Made by a program: the position numbers and the translations under genes | Part shown: positions 28,622 through 36,845 of the stretch, one piece after another | Layout of the letters: each line of letters starts with the position of its first letter | How positions within the stretch are numbered: the first letter of the stretch is position 1 | Notes under the pieces: generated by a model | Databases searched by the model: none | Told to the model about the DNA's origin: nothing | The model's input: the letters and a program-made list of their open reading frames with translations, nothing else | Assembly (NCBI RefSeq): GCF_014202765.1 | Contig: NZ_JACHHN010000001.1 | Coordinates: 747,735 to 811,734, forward strand | From: Silvimonas terrae | GTDB lineage: Bacteria > Pseudomonadota > Gammaproteobacteria > Burkholderiales > Chitinibacteraceae | Length of the DNA stretch: 64,000 nt | Direction: 5' to 3'

Positions 28622-28732
28622 ATACCGTACTAGAGACAGATTAAAATGGCGTGGGTAGCGCGCGCTGACAGAACCGGCGCCATGCCAGACCAGAATATTC
28701 CCGTCAGGCGGGATCAACCCATTGAGGTTTTC

Positions 28733-29518
28733 ATGACAGACGACATGCTCGCCCGCTTTGAGGCAGAACGAGTCCAGGATATTGCAGCCCAGGGCGCAGA
28801 CGCAAAACTTAAAAAAATGGGTGTGGATTTTGTGGTCCAGACGGCACCCCATAAATACACCTACAACTTCAAGGCGCTAGGCCGCCCCATTATTCAGCTG
28901 CCGCAAGACATGGTCGCCATGCAGGAGCTGATCTGGCAATTGCGTCCGGACCTGATTATTGAAACCGGCATTGCCCATGGTGGCTCGTTGATCATGAGTG
29001 CATCCATGCTGGCCTTGCTGGATTATTGCGATGCGGTGGAGCAAGGCGTACCGCTGGATCCGAAAGCCAGCAAACGCAAGGTGCTGGGGCTGGATATTGA
29101 TATCCGCGAGCACAATCGGGCCGCAATCGAAGCTCACCCGCTGGCGCATAAAATCGAGATGATCCAGGGGTCGTCCATTGATCCGCAAATCATTGCCCAG
29201 GTGCACGCCAGGGCGCAGGGGTGCGAGCGGGTGCTGGTTTGTCTGGACTCTAACCATACCCATGCCCATGTGTTGGCAGAGCTGGAGGCCTATGCACCGC
29301 TGACCACCCTGGGTAGTTATTGCGTGGTGTTCGATACGGTGGTGGAAGACATGCCCGCCGATGCTTTCCCTGACCGGCCGTGGGGCGTGGGTGACAATCC
29401 GAAAACGGCAGTGCACCAATGGCTGAAAAACAATCCTGGATTCCAGATTGACCACACCATTGAAAACAAATTGCTGATTACCGTTGCGCCAGACGGTTAT
29501 CTGAAACGTATTGCCTGA
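28733..29518 (+). CDS. CmcI-like (cephalosporin hydroxylase family) methyltransferase
   Basis: A 261-residue protein of the CmcI/RhmO-like family, often annotated cephalosporin hydroxylase. Members are SAM-dependent O-methyltransferases acting on antibiotics or sugars. Visible landmarks are YTYNFKALGRPIIQLPQD, the SAM site LIIETGIAHGGSLIMSASM (about 66-84), VLGLDIDIREHNR and CLDSNHTHAHVLAEL, which supplies metal-binding acids in the family. I start at 28733 because GAGG lies five bases upstream and homologues begin MTxDxxxxF. The ATG at 28646 would add 29 residues and has no ribosome site. Between sugar-synthesis genes and a glycosyltransferase, it probably O-methylates the glycan. Confidence 0.82.
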   Translation: MTDDMLARFEAERVQDIAAQGADAKLKKMGVDFVVQTAPHKYTYNFKALGRPIIQLPQDMVAMQELIWQLRPDLIIETGIAHGGSLIMSASMLALLDYCDAVEQGVPLDPKASKRKVLGLDIDIREHNRAAIEAHPLAHKIEMIQGSSIDPQIIAQVHARAQGCERVLVCLDSNHTHAHVLAELEAYAPLTTLGSYCVVFDTVVEDMPADAFPDRPWGVGDNPKTAVHQWLKNNPGFQIDHTIENKLLITVAPDGYLKRIA

Positions 29519-29531
29519 TACTGGACATCGA

Positions 29532-32500
29532 ATGAATTCATCTGGCCAGCTGTTGACCCTGGTATTGCTGACGCACAATCGCCCGCAGTTCCTGGCGCGC
29601 GCCGTGCGTTATTATTCCGCCATGCCATATAACCTGCTGATCATGGATTCCTCAGCGGAATCCAATGCATGGGCTGCGGCGCAATACGGGAACGAACGCA
29701 CGAATTACCAGCATTGTGGCGACTGTGATTACAGTCAGATCATGCTGAAAATCCGGCGCGGCACCGATCTGGTCACAACGCCCTATATGGCTTTTGTGAC
29801 CGATGACGATTTCACCCTGCAAGCCGGCCTTGAACAGAGCATTGATTTCCTGGAGACCAATCCCGAGTACGGCTTGTGTCATGGCTATTCAGTCATGTAT
29901 CTGGCGGATGGCGAACGTGTGCACTATTTCTTGCGCGATCGCAAAGTGGTGGAAGACTACGCCGGCAATGTCGCAGATCGCATCATGTCCTTTATGGACA
30001 ATTATATTCCGCCTTTTTATGCGGTGAGCAGAACCCATATCCCGCGTGACTGGTATCACCGGATTCCGGACGATATCCGCTGGGAATTCAATGAATTTGG
30101 GGATGCATTTTACCGACTGATTTGCAGCAGCATCCGGATATTGCCTATTCCGTTTGTGGTTCGTGAACTCAATTACCCGGTATCAGATCATCAGACCGAT
30201 CTGTATCAGGCTTTGACCTCGCCGGCGTTTGAAGGGCAGCCCAAAGAAGATTTTTTTGATTTCATGGCGCAGGTGTATTGCCAACTGCAGCCCGGTGTCG
30301 CTGTTGAAGAAGCACGGACACTGGCCAAAAAAGCATCCGCGATCCTCGCCATGTGCCTGGCCAGCAACAAGTCGCTGACCGTGCAGGAAATATTCCGTTC
30401 GGAATGGCGTGCGATCACGCCGCACCCAGAATGGGTGTTTGAACCCAGACAGTTTGTGGAAATGCCATTCTATAATTCGGCGTTCTTTGCACTGCTGGAA
30501 GATATTGATCTGATGGTGCGGGCCATGCCCTGCGGCAAGCTCCAGTTAAAAGAGCTGGAACCCAAGCTGCAGTGGCAAAACCAGTTGATCATTCAGGGCA
30601 TTGCCCAGATGGATGCAGGTGATACCCAAACGGCGCTCCAGTCGTTTGAGGCCATCCTCAGTCAGAACCCATTCCATATCAACACCCTGTGCAGCTTGTG
30701 CGTGCTGCATGCCAACCAGGGCGCGCTGCAACAGGCCAAAGTATTGCTGGACTGGGCCACGCGCCTGAATCCGCTAGACCCGGCCGTGCGCTCACTGGCG
30801 CCTTTGGCGCAGGCGCTGGCGCAGAAAACGATCACGGCACAGCCGCAAAAGGCCGAGCGCCGCGTGGCCGTGGTGTTCCATTTGTTTTACCTCGATCTGT
30901 GGGATGAGTTTGCCCAGGCATTCTCTGGCATCAAACAGCCTTTCGACTTGCTGGTCACCACGCCGGAAGACGAGTTGCCGCAGGCAACCGCACTGATCAA
31001 GGCCCGCTTCCCGGACGCCAGAATTTACCCGGTCAAGAATCGCGGGCGTGACATTGCGCCACTGTTCAAGTTGCTGGAGCATGAGCGACTGGAAGAGTAC
31101 GACCAGGTACTGAAGATCCATACCAAAAAGTCCTTGCACCGTACCAACGGTTTTGGCGAACTCTGGCGCCATCATCTCTTGAAGGGACTGTTGCCGGAAG
31201 GCGGTATCGGGCCGATCCTGGCCATGTTTGATGCCAACCCGGGGGTCGGCATGCTGGCCGCCCCGGAAACCATGGTCAACGCCTACAAGATTGCCGGTGC
31301 ACAGCGGGAAAACTTGCCGGGGATGCAGCTATGGGCCAAGCGCATCGGCGTTGATCCGCAAGGCTTTGACTACGACTTTGTGGCGGGCTCCATGTACTGG
31401 GTGCGCGGTGCGTTTTTTGCTGCGCTGCGCCGGCTTGACGTCAAGCTGGAGGATTTCGAGGAAGAGGCCGGCCAACTGGATGGTACGCTGGCCCATGTCT
31501 TTGAGCGCCTGATGCCGCTGGTTGTGCGCTCAGCCGGGCTTGAAGCCCGGATGCTGCCCAAGAACGAGCCAGAGCCCGGTGCTTCGGGCGAGGCGCAAGT
31601 CCAGAGTTCTCTGTCGTCGCCGATGGGGTTAAGTCTGGTCACCCATACCTACGAAACCTGGTTAAGAGATCGCAATCTCACGCTGGCTGAAGCCCGCATG
31701 ATTGATACCCGCGTTGATCAGATGACGCCCCAGGTGGCGCACTTTTATCTGATTGACCGGACAGGCAACATGGCCGGCGTATCTGAAACACTGACCACGC
31801 TGGGTCAGCAATATTTCAAGGGCAAGCGGGCCACCATTGTGTCGCCGCTGGCGGATCCTGATCCCAATAGCGGTATCGGCTGGCTGCAGAGCAATGACGC
31901 CTACGCCACGGTTGCCGCAGATGTCATTCGTACCCGGGCAGATTGGGTCGGTCTGGCGGAAGTGGGCGATCTGCTGACGCTGGATGGTCTGCTGCTGGGT
32001 TTGCTGCAAGCGGCGGACAATCCGCAGTGGCAAGCCATTTATTGGGATGATGACTGGATCAGCGAGCCTGGCAAATCCGATGTGCCGCGCTTCAAGCCGG
32101 ACTTTAGTCCTGACCTGCTGCGCTCCATTCCTTATGCAGATGGGCTTTTGCTGGTGCGACATACTGCCATGGTGGCGGCGTTGGCGGCCGGGCCGCTGGA
32201 ACCGGGTGCCGAGCAGATTGATCTGCTGTTCCGGCTGTATGAGCAACTGGGCGAACAGGCGATTGGTCATGTCCCCAATATTGGTTGCCATCTGGCCCAA
32301 TTGCCATGGCGCGCGCTGGACGACCACGGGCGGGCGGGGGCGTTTGCACGCGCCGTACGCAATCACCTGCAACGTCTGAATATCCCGGCAAACATGTCCG
32401 AGGGGCTGCTGCCGGGGACCTTGCATGTGCAGCATCAGCACGCCACCAAGCCGCTGGCCAGTATTATCGTCCCTACCAAAGACCAGTTTGCAATGCTGTC

Positions 32501-34310
32501 ACGGTGTGTCGAGAGCGTGCTGGAGCGGACCCGCTATCCCAATTACGAACTGCTGATTGTCGATAACAACACGACTGAGGCGGATGCCTGCAATTTTCTG
32601 GACGGCCTGGAGAATCTTGGGAATCCGCGTATCCGTGTGATCCGCTATCCGCACCCGTTCAATTTCTCTGCAATCAACAATCATGCAGTGGAATTGGCAC
32701 AGGGTGAGTACGTGGTCATGCTGAACAACGATACCGCCATCATCCAGGACAACTGGCTGGATGAACTGATGAGCCACGCGCAGCGGCCGGAAGTTGGTGC
32801 GGTCGGCGCGCGTCTATTGTATCCGGATGGGCGCATTCAGCACGCCGGGGTGGTATTGGGGCTGCGTGGCCCGGCAGATCATCCATTCATCGGCTCGCCC
32901 AGGGAAGAGCGCGGTTATATGAACCGCTTGCAGGTCACCCAGAATTACTCGGTAGTCACTGCTGCGTGCATGGTGGTGCGCAAATCCCTGTACCGCGAAG
33001 TGGGTGGCATGGATGAACAAGACTTCAAGGTCTCTTACAACGATGTCGATCTGTGCCTGAAGGTGCGCCAGGCCGGGTATCTGGTGGTATGGACGCCATT
33101 TGCCAGTGTCTTGCATGAGGGCAGCGTCAGCCAGACCCGCGTTGATCCTGCGGCCCAGGAGGCTAAAAGAAAGCGCTTTGCTGGTGAGCAAGAGGCCATG
33201 TATCACAAGTGGCTGCCCCAGCTGGCGCGGGATCCATACTACAACCGCAATCTGGCGCTGCATGGCAACGGGTTCGAAATCGAGCACCGTCGTCTGGTGT
33301 CGTTCCAGCCCATTTCCTGGAAGCCACCCATGCGGGTACTGACGCATCCGGCGGATCAGATGGGGTGTGGACACTACCGTATCATTCAGCCGTTCCAGGC
33401 GCTGAAAGACGCACAAATGGTGGGTGGATCAATCTCGTTTGAATTGCTCTCTTTGGTTGATCAGGAGCGCTTCAAGCCGGATGTGTTGGTCTTCCAGCGG
33501 CAATTTACGCCGGAGCAGATCGAATTCATGTCCCGTGCCAAGCGGTTTTCTGGCGCGTATTGCATCTACGAACTGGATGACTATCTGCCCAACTTGCCAC
33601 TCAAGAGCGCCCACCGCGAGCATATGCCCAAGGATGTGTTGAAGTCATTGCGGCGTGCGGTAGCGAATGTAGACCGCTTTGTGGTGTCCACGGAGCGTCT
33701 GGCTGAACAGTATTCGGATCTGCACGATAACTTCCATGTGGTGAACAACTATCTGCCAGAAGCGTGGTGGGGTGATCTGCCGTTGATCCAGACCGAACAC
33801 GAGAAGCCGCGTATTGGCTGGGCCGGCGGGATCAGTCACACGGGCGATCTGGAGTTGATTGAAGGTGTGGTGCGGGAGCTGGCAGAAGAGGTGGACTGGG
33901 TGTTCTTTGGCATGTGTCCGCCCAAATTGCGTCCTTATGTGAAGGAATTTCATGAGGGCGTGCCCATTGAGGCTTACCCGGCCAAGGTGGCAAGCCTGCG
34001 GCTGGACCTGGCTTTGGCACCGCTGGAGCACAACGTATTCAACGAGAGCAAGAGCAATCTACGCCTGCTGGAGTATGGTGCTTGCGGCTTCCCGGTGGTC
34101 TGCACCGACATTGAACCGTACCGCGTTGACCTGCCGGTGACGCGGGTGCGCAATCGTCATAAAGACTGGATTGATGCTATTCGCATGCATCTGGATGACT
34201 TGCCGGCAACCCGTCAACGCGGTCTGGAGTTGCGCCAGGCCGTGCGGGACAGGTGGATGCTTAAGGGTGAAAACCTGGCGCGTTGGCGTAAGGCTTGGTC
34301 TCCCGATTAA
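29532..34310 (+). CDS. Giant multi-module glycosyltransferase (GT-A + TPR + RgpF-like + GT2 + GT4-like)
   Basis: A 1592-residue cytoplasmic protein. Modules: a GT-A fold (about 1-330, LLTLVLLTHNRPQFLARAV and AFVTDDDF near 87); a TPR-like stretch (about 350-420); an RgpF-like domain (about 440-690, VAVVFHLFYLDLWDEF, NRGRDIAPL, VAGSMYWVRG); a region resembling a decayed glycosyltransferase (about 700-950); a GT2 module (about 976-1230, SIIVPTKDQFAMLSRCVESV, MLNNDTA, FKVSYNDVDLC); and a GT-B module (about 1266-1592, HPADQMGCGHYRI, IGWAGGISHTGDLELIE, ESKSNLRLLEYGACGFPVVC). No membrane segment or signal is seen. It lies just upstream of fliC and behind a CDP-sugar pathway, so it likely assembles the flagellin glycan. 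The ATG at 29532 is preferred over a TTG at 29511. Confidence 0.9.
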   Translation: MNSSGQLLTLVLLTHNRPQFLARAVRYYSAMPYNLLIMDSSAESNAWAAAQYGNERTNYQHCGDCDYSQIMLKIRRGTDLVTTPYMAFVTDDDFTLQAGLEQSIDFLETNPEYGLCHGYSVMYLADGERVHYFLRDRKVVEDYAGNVADRIMSFMDNYIPPFYAVSRTHIPRDWYHRIPDDIRWEFNEFGDAFYRLICSSIRILPIPFVVRELNYPVSDHQTDLYQALTSPAFEGQPKEDFFDFMAQVYCQLQPGVAVEEARTLAKKASAILAMCLASNKSLTVQEIFRSEWRAITPHPEWVFEPRQFVEMPFYNSAFFALLEDIDLMVRAMPCGKLQLKELEPKLQWQNQLIIQGIAQMDAGDTQTALQSFEAILSQNPFHINTLCSLCVLHANQGALQQAKVLLDWATRLNPLDPAVRSLAPLAQALAQKTITAQPQKAERRVAVVFHLFYLDLWDEFAQAFSGIKQPFDLLVTTPEDELPQATALIKARFPDARIYPVKNRGRDIAPLFKLLEHERLEEYDQVLKIHTKKSLHRTNGFGELWRHHLLKGLLPEGGIGPILAMFDANPGVGMLAAPETMVNAYKIAGAQRENLPGMQLWAKRIGVDPQGFDYDFVAGSMYWVRGAFFAALRRLDVKLEDFEEEAGQLDGTLAHVFERLMPLVVRSAGLEARMLPKNEPEPGASGEAQVQSSLSSPMGLSLVTHTYETWLRDRNLTLAEARMIDTRVDQMTPQVAHFYLIDRTGNMAGVSETLTTLGQQYFKGKRATIVSPLADPDPNSGIGWLQSNDAYATVAADVIRTRADWVGLAEVGDLLTLDGLLLGLLQAADNPQWQAIYWDDDWISEPGKSDVPRFKPDFSPDLLRSIPYADGLLLVRHTAMVAALAAGPLEPGAEQIDLLFRLYEQLGEQAIGHVPNIGCHLAQLPWRALDDHGRAGAFARAVRNHLQRLNIPANMSEGLLPGTLHVQHQHATKPLASIIVPTKDQFAMLSRCVESVLERTRYPNYELLIVDNNTTEADACNFLDGLENLGNPRIRVIRYPHPFNFSAINNHAVELAQGEYVVMLNNDTAIIQDNWLDELMSHAQRPEVGAVGARLLYPDGRIQHAGVVLGLRGPADHPFIGSPREERGYMNRLQVTQNYSVVTAACMVVRKSLYREVGGMDEQDFKVSYNDVDLCLKVRQAGYLVVWTPFASVLHEGSVSQTRVDPAAQEAKRKRFAGEQEAMYHKWLPQLARDPYYNRNLALHGNGFEIEHRRLVSFQPISWKPPMRVLTHPADQMGCGHYRIIQPFQALKDAQMVGGSISFELLSLVDQERFKPDVLVFQRQFTPEQIEFMSRAKRFSGAYCIYELDDYLPNLPLKSAHREHMPKDVLKSLRRAVANVDRFVVSTERLAEQYSDLHDNFHVVNNYLPEAWWGDLPLIQTEHEKPRIGWAGGISHTGDLELIEGVVRELAEEVDWVFFGMCPPKLRPYVKEFHEGVPIEAYPAKVASLRLDLALAPLEHNVFNESKSNLRLLEYGACGFPVVCTDIEPYRVDLPVTRVRNRHKDWIDAIRMHLDDLPATRQRGLELRQAVRDRWMLKGENLARWRKAWSPD

Positions 34311-34344
34311 CGGCAGGCTGATACAAATAGCAGGCATCGACAGG

Positions 34345-34375
34345 AACGACGGGTGGTCCAGCCCGTCGTTTTTTT
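34345..34375 (+). terminator. Rho-independent terminator after the giant glycosyltransferase
   Basis: AACGACGGG pairs perfectly with CCCGTCGTT, followed by seven T residues. It separates the sugar/glycosyltransferase transcript from fliC. Confidence 0.88.
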
Positions 34376-34513
34376 ATGTCCGACATCCTGGAATCACGTG
34401 TGGATGCGGGCTTCAGCGGCGAGGGGAGAGAGGCTGTCCTCGTGTAACAACAGAAAACTCTTATGCTTTCCTGTTGCGTCAGATTTCGGCGAAAAAATTT
34501 TTTATAAATTCGC

Positions 34514-34540
34514 TAAAGTTATTTTCGAGCGCTCCGATAA
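34514..34540 (+). promoter_or_regulatory. Sigma-28 (FliA) promoter of fliC
   Basis: TAAA (34514-34517), exactly 15 spacer bases, then TCCGATAA (34533-34540), which is seven of eight identical to the FliA -10 consensus GCCGATAA. It lies 66 bases before the fliC start, with an AT-rich stretch just upstream. Confidence 0.85.
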
Positions 34541-34606
34541 ACAATCCAAGGACGCGGTGTTGCGTCTGATTGTTAAACGCAAAACCCCCTTTCGAGGAGC
34601 TACCAA

Positions 34607-36229
34607 ATGTCTTTGGTTCTCAATACAAACGTAGCGTCGCTGCAGGCTCAGCAAAACCTGAGCAAGTCGCAAGACTCGCTGAATACCTCGCTGGAACGCC
34701 TGTCGTCCGGTCTGCGTATCAACAGCGCCAAGGATGACGCAGCAGGTCTGGCGATCTCTGATCGCATGACTTCCCAAATCAACGGCATGAACCAGGCTTC
34801 CCGCAATGCCAACGACGGTGTGTCGTTGTCGCAAACTGCGGAAGGCGCACTGGGCCAGATGAGCGATATGATGCAGTCCATTCGCCAGCTGGCTGTGCAG
34901 TCTGGCAACGCGACGAACTCCACGTCCGACCGTCAGGCACTGAATGCCCAGGTGAACCAACTGGTATCCGAACTGGATCGTACCGCTCAAACTACCCAGT
35001 TTAACGGTCAAAACCTGTTCGACGGCAGCTTCACGGCTGCAACCTACCAGGTTGGCGCCAACGCCAACCAGACCATCACTGCAACCATGGGTAACTTCCG
35101 TACCAGCCAGTACGGTACGTTCCAGATGGGTGGCGGTAACGGTACGGGCCAACTGGCTTTCACCAACGAAGTGTCCGGTACCACTCAAGGTGCGATTGGC
35201 GGTACTGCCAACGTGGCCGTGACCGGTGCTGTGGTGACTTCCAGCGGCACCATGTCCATCAACGGCAAGTCGGTTTCCGTTTCCGGTACTGACCAGGCTA
35301 GCGATGTGGCTGCCAAGATCAACGCCGCCAACACCGGTGTGACAGCAACGGCTTCCACGGAAGTTGATCTGTCTTTCGGTTCGGGTTCGTACTCTCTGGC
35401 CGTTGCTTCGAACAACAACACCTACGCTTCGGTGTCGTTCAGCGTGACCTCGTCTGTTTCGGGTCAGGCTCCGACCGCGTCCGACTACAACCAGGCTGTG
35501 ACCGCGTTCAACAACGCACAATCGCAAACTGGCGTGGTGGCGCAGCTGGCTACGTTCACAAACTCCAGCGGTGCGGTGACCTACGGTATCAAGCTGACCA
35601 ACAACTCGGGTGCCAACATCCAGATGACGTCGGCCAGCGGTGTGGCCAGCGGCTTCGGCGGTTCGGTGACACAGTACAACTACGACACCACCAACTCGAC
35701 CGGTTCGGCTCAGTACACTTCGGGCTCTGCGATCCAGGCTTCGGGTGGTTCGGGTAGCTTCACCTTCGGTGGTCAGGTTGTGCTGAACTCGGCCAGCTCG
35801 TACTCCATCACTACCAGCGGCGCAGGTTTCGCCAGCGGCGTGTTCACCGGTCTGAATGCGGGTGGTACGGCCTCTTACGGCCTGACTTCCGGCTCGACCA
35901 TGACTTCTTCGCTGAAGACCGTGCAAAGCCTGGATGTGTCCACCGTTGACGGTGCCACCCAAGCCCTGCGGATTGCCGATGATGCACAGTCGTACATCGA
36001 CAGCCAACGTGCTCAACTGGGTGCTCTGCAAAACCGCTTCACTTCGACCATCTCTAACCTGTCGACCACGGTGACCAACCTGTCGGCCGCCAAGAGCCGG
36101 ATTGAAGATACTGACTTCGCGTCGGAAACTGCTAACCTGACTCAATCGCAGATTCTGCAACAGGCCGGTACCGCGATGCTGTCGCAAGCCAACCAGCTGC
36201 CGCAAAGCATCTTGAGCCTGCTGAAGTAA
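34607..36229 (+). CDS. fliC: Flagellin
   Basis: The 540-residue filament subunit has conserved D0/D1 ends: N-terminal [18 protein letters not shown] and [21 protein letters not shown]-terminal [20 protein letters not shown] and a final [11 protein letters not shown]. The surface-exposed centre (about 170-440) is unusually rich in Ser, Thr, Gly and Ala, a good acceptor for O-glycosylation. There is no cysteine. An AGGAG lies seven bases before the ATG, and a sigma-28 promoter drives it. It sits next to flaG, fliD, fliS and fliT, and downstream of the presumed glycosylation genes. Confidence 0.97.
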   Translation: MSLVLNTNVASLQAQQNLSKSQDSLNTSLERLSSGLRINSAKDDAAGLAISDRMTSQINGMNQASRNANDGVSLSQTAEGALGQMSDMMQSIRQLAVQSGNATNSTSDRQALNAQVNQLVSELDRTAQTTQFNGQNLFDGSFTAATYQVGANANQTITATMGNFRTSQYGTFQMGGGNGTGQLAFTNEVSGTTQGAIGGTANVAVTGAVVTSSGTMSINGKSVSVSGTDQASDVAAKINAANTGVTATASTEVDLSFGSGSYSLAVASNNNTYASVSFSVTSSVSGQAPTASDYNQAVTAFNNAQSQTGVVAQLATFTNSSGAVTYGIKLTNNSGANIQMTSASGVASGFGGSVTQYNYDTTNSTGSAQYTSGSAIQASGGSGSFTFGGQVVLNSASSYSITTSGAGFASGVFTGLNAGGTASYGLTSGSTMTSSLKTVQSLDVSTVDGATQALRIADDAQSYIDSQRAQLGALQNRFTSTISNLSTTVTNLSAAKSRIEDTDFASETANLTQSQILQQAGTAMLSQANQLPQSILSLLK

Positions 36230-36267
36230 GCAGGCACTAGAAGCCAAGGATAGTCTGTAGGCATGAT

Positions 36268-36303
36268 GCCCCGGCCGGTTCAAACCGTGCCGGGGCGTTT
36301 TTC
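36268..36303 (+). terminator. Rho-independent terminator after fliC
   Basis: GCCCCGGC pairs with GCCGGGGC, with an inner CGGT/ACCG extension and one bulged T, followed by TTTTT. flaG starts 18 bases later, so it probably depends on partial read-through. Confidence 0.8.
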
Positions 36304-36320
36304 CGTTCAAGGAGAACCTC

Positions 36321-36701
36321 ATGCAAGTGCAGTTGACTCAATCTCTCACGGCGCTGTCGCCGACCAGCACCAGCCAGTCTGGTGGTCAGTCCCAGCCAGC
36401 CCAGACCGGTTCTGTCACGCAGAGTGGCAGCGTTGGCAACAACAGCACCGACAGCAAGAACGGGCAGCAAGATGCCGCCGCGCTGAACGATGCCGTAGGC
36501 AAGCTCAACGAGGCAGTGAAGAACTACGCCAATGGCAACAGCCTGCAGTTTTCGGTGGATCCGGATAGCCAGACACACATCGTCAAGGTGATTGACTCCC
36601 AGACGAAGGATGTCATCCGGCAGATCCCCAGCGAGCAGGCGATTGCCATAGCCAAAGCGATTGGACAATTTGAGGGCTTGCTGATTAAAGATAAAGCCTG
36701 A
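36321..36701 (+). CDS. flaG: Flagellar protein FlaG
   Basis: A 126-residue FlaG family protein: a disordered Ser/Gln/Thr-rich N-terminal third (about 10-50), then the conserved domain with AVGKLNEAVKNYANGNSLQF, VDPDSQTHIVKVID and IRQIPSEQAIAIAKAIG. FlaG proteins influence filament length in related bacteria; the mechanism is not settled. A GGAG lies before the ATG. Its last codons overlap the sigma-28 promoter that serves fliD. Confidence 0.92.
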   Translation: MQVQLTQSLTALSPTSTSQSGGQSQPAQTGSVTQSGSVGNNSTDSKNGQQDAAALNDAVGKLNEAVKNYANGNSLQFSVDPDSQTHIVKVIDSQTKDVIRQIPSEQAIAIAKAIGQFEGLLIKDKA

Positions 36702-36712
36702 ACGGCCGATAT
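36686..36712 (+). promoter_or_regulatory. Sigma-28 (FliA) promoter for fliD-fliS-fliT, overlapping the end of flaG
   Basis: TAAA (36686-36689), exactly 15 bases, then GCCGATAT (36705-36712), seven of eight identical to GCCGATAA. The -35 lies inside the flaG coding sequence and the -10 just after its stop. Confidence 0.75.
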
Positions 36713-36845
36713 CAGAGGATAGAGGCGGCGAACTTGCCGCAGGCCGTTCTGTCCGATTTGTAATGCGGGCGCCCTCGATACATTGATCGTAAACCAGTTG
36801 GCATAACTGACTGGTATGATGGGGCACGCACGCCAGGAGTTACCC

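Noticed and set aside
28646-28732. 29-residue N-terminal extension of the CmcI-like protein
   Set aside because: The ATG at 28733 has GAGG five bases upstream and matches where homologues start; 28646 has no ribosome site.
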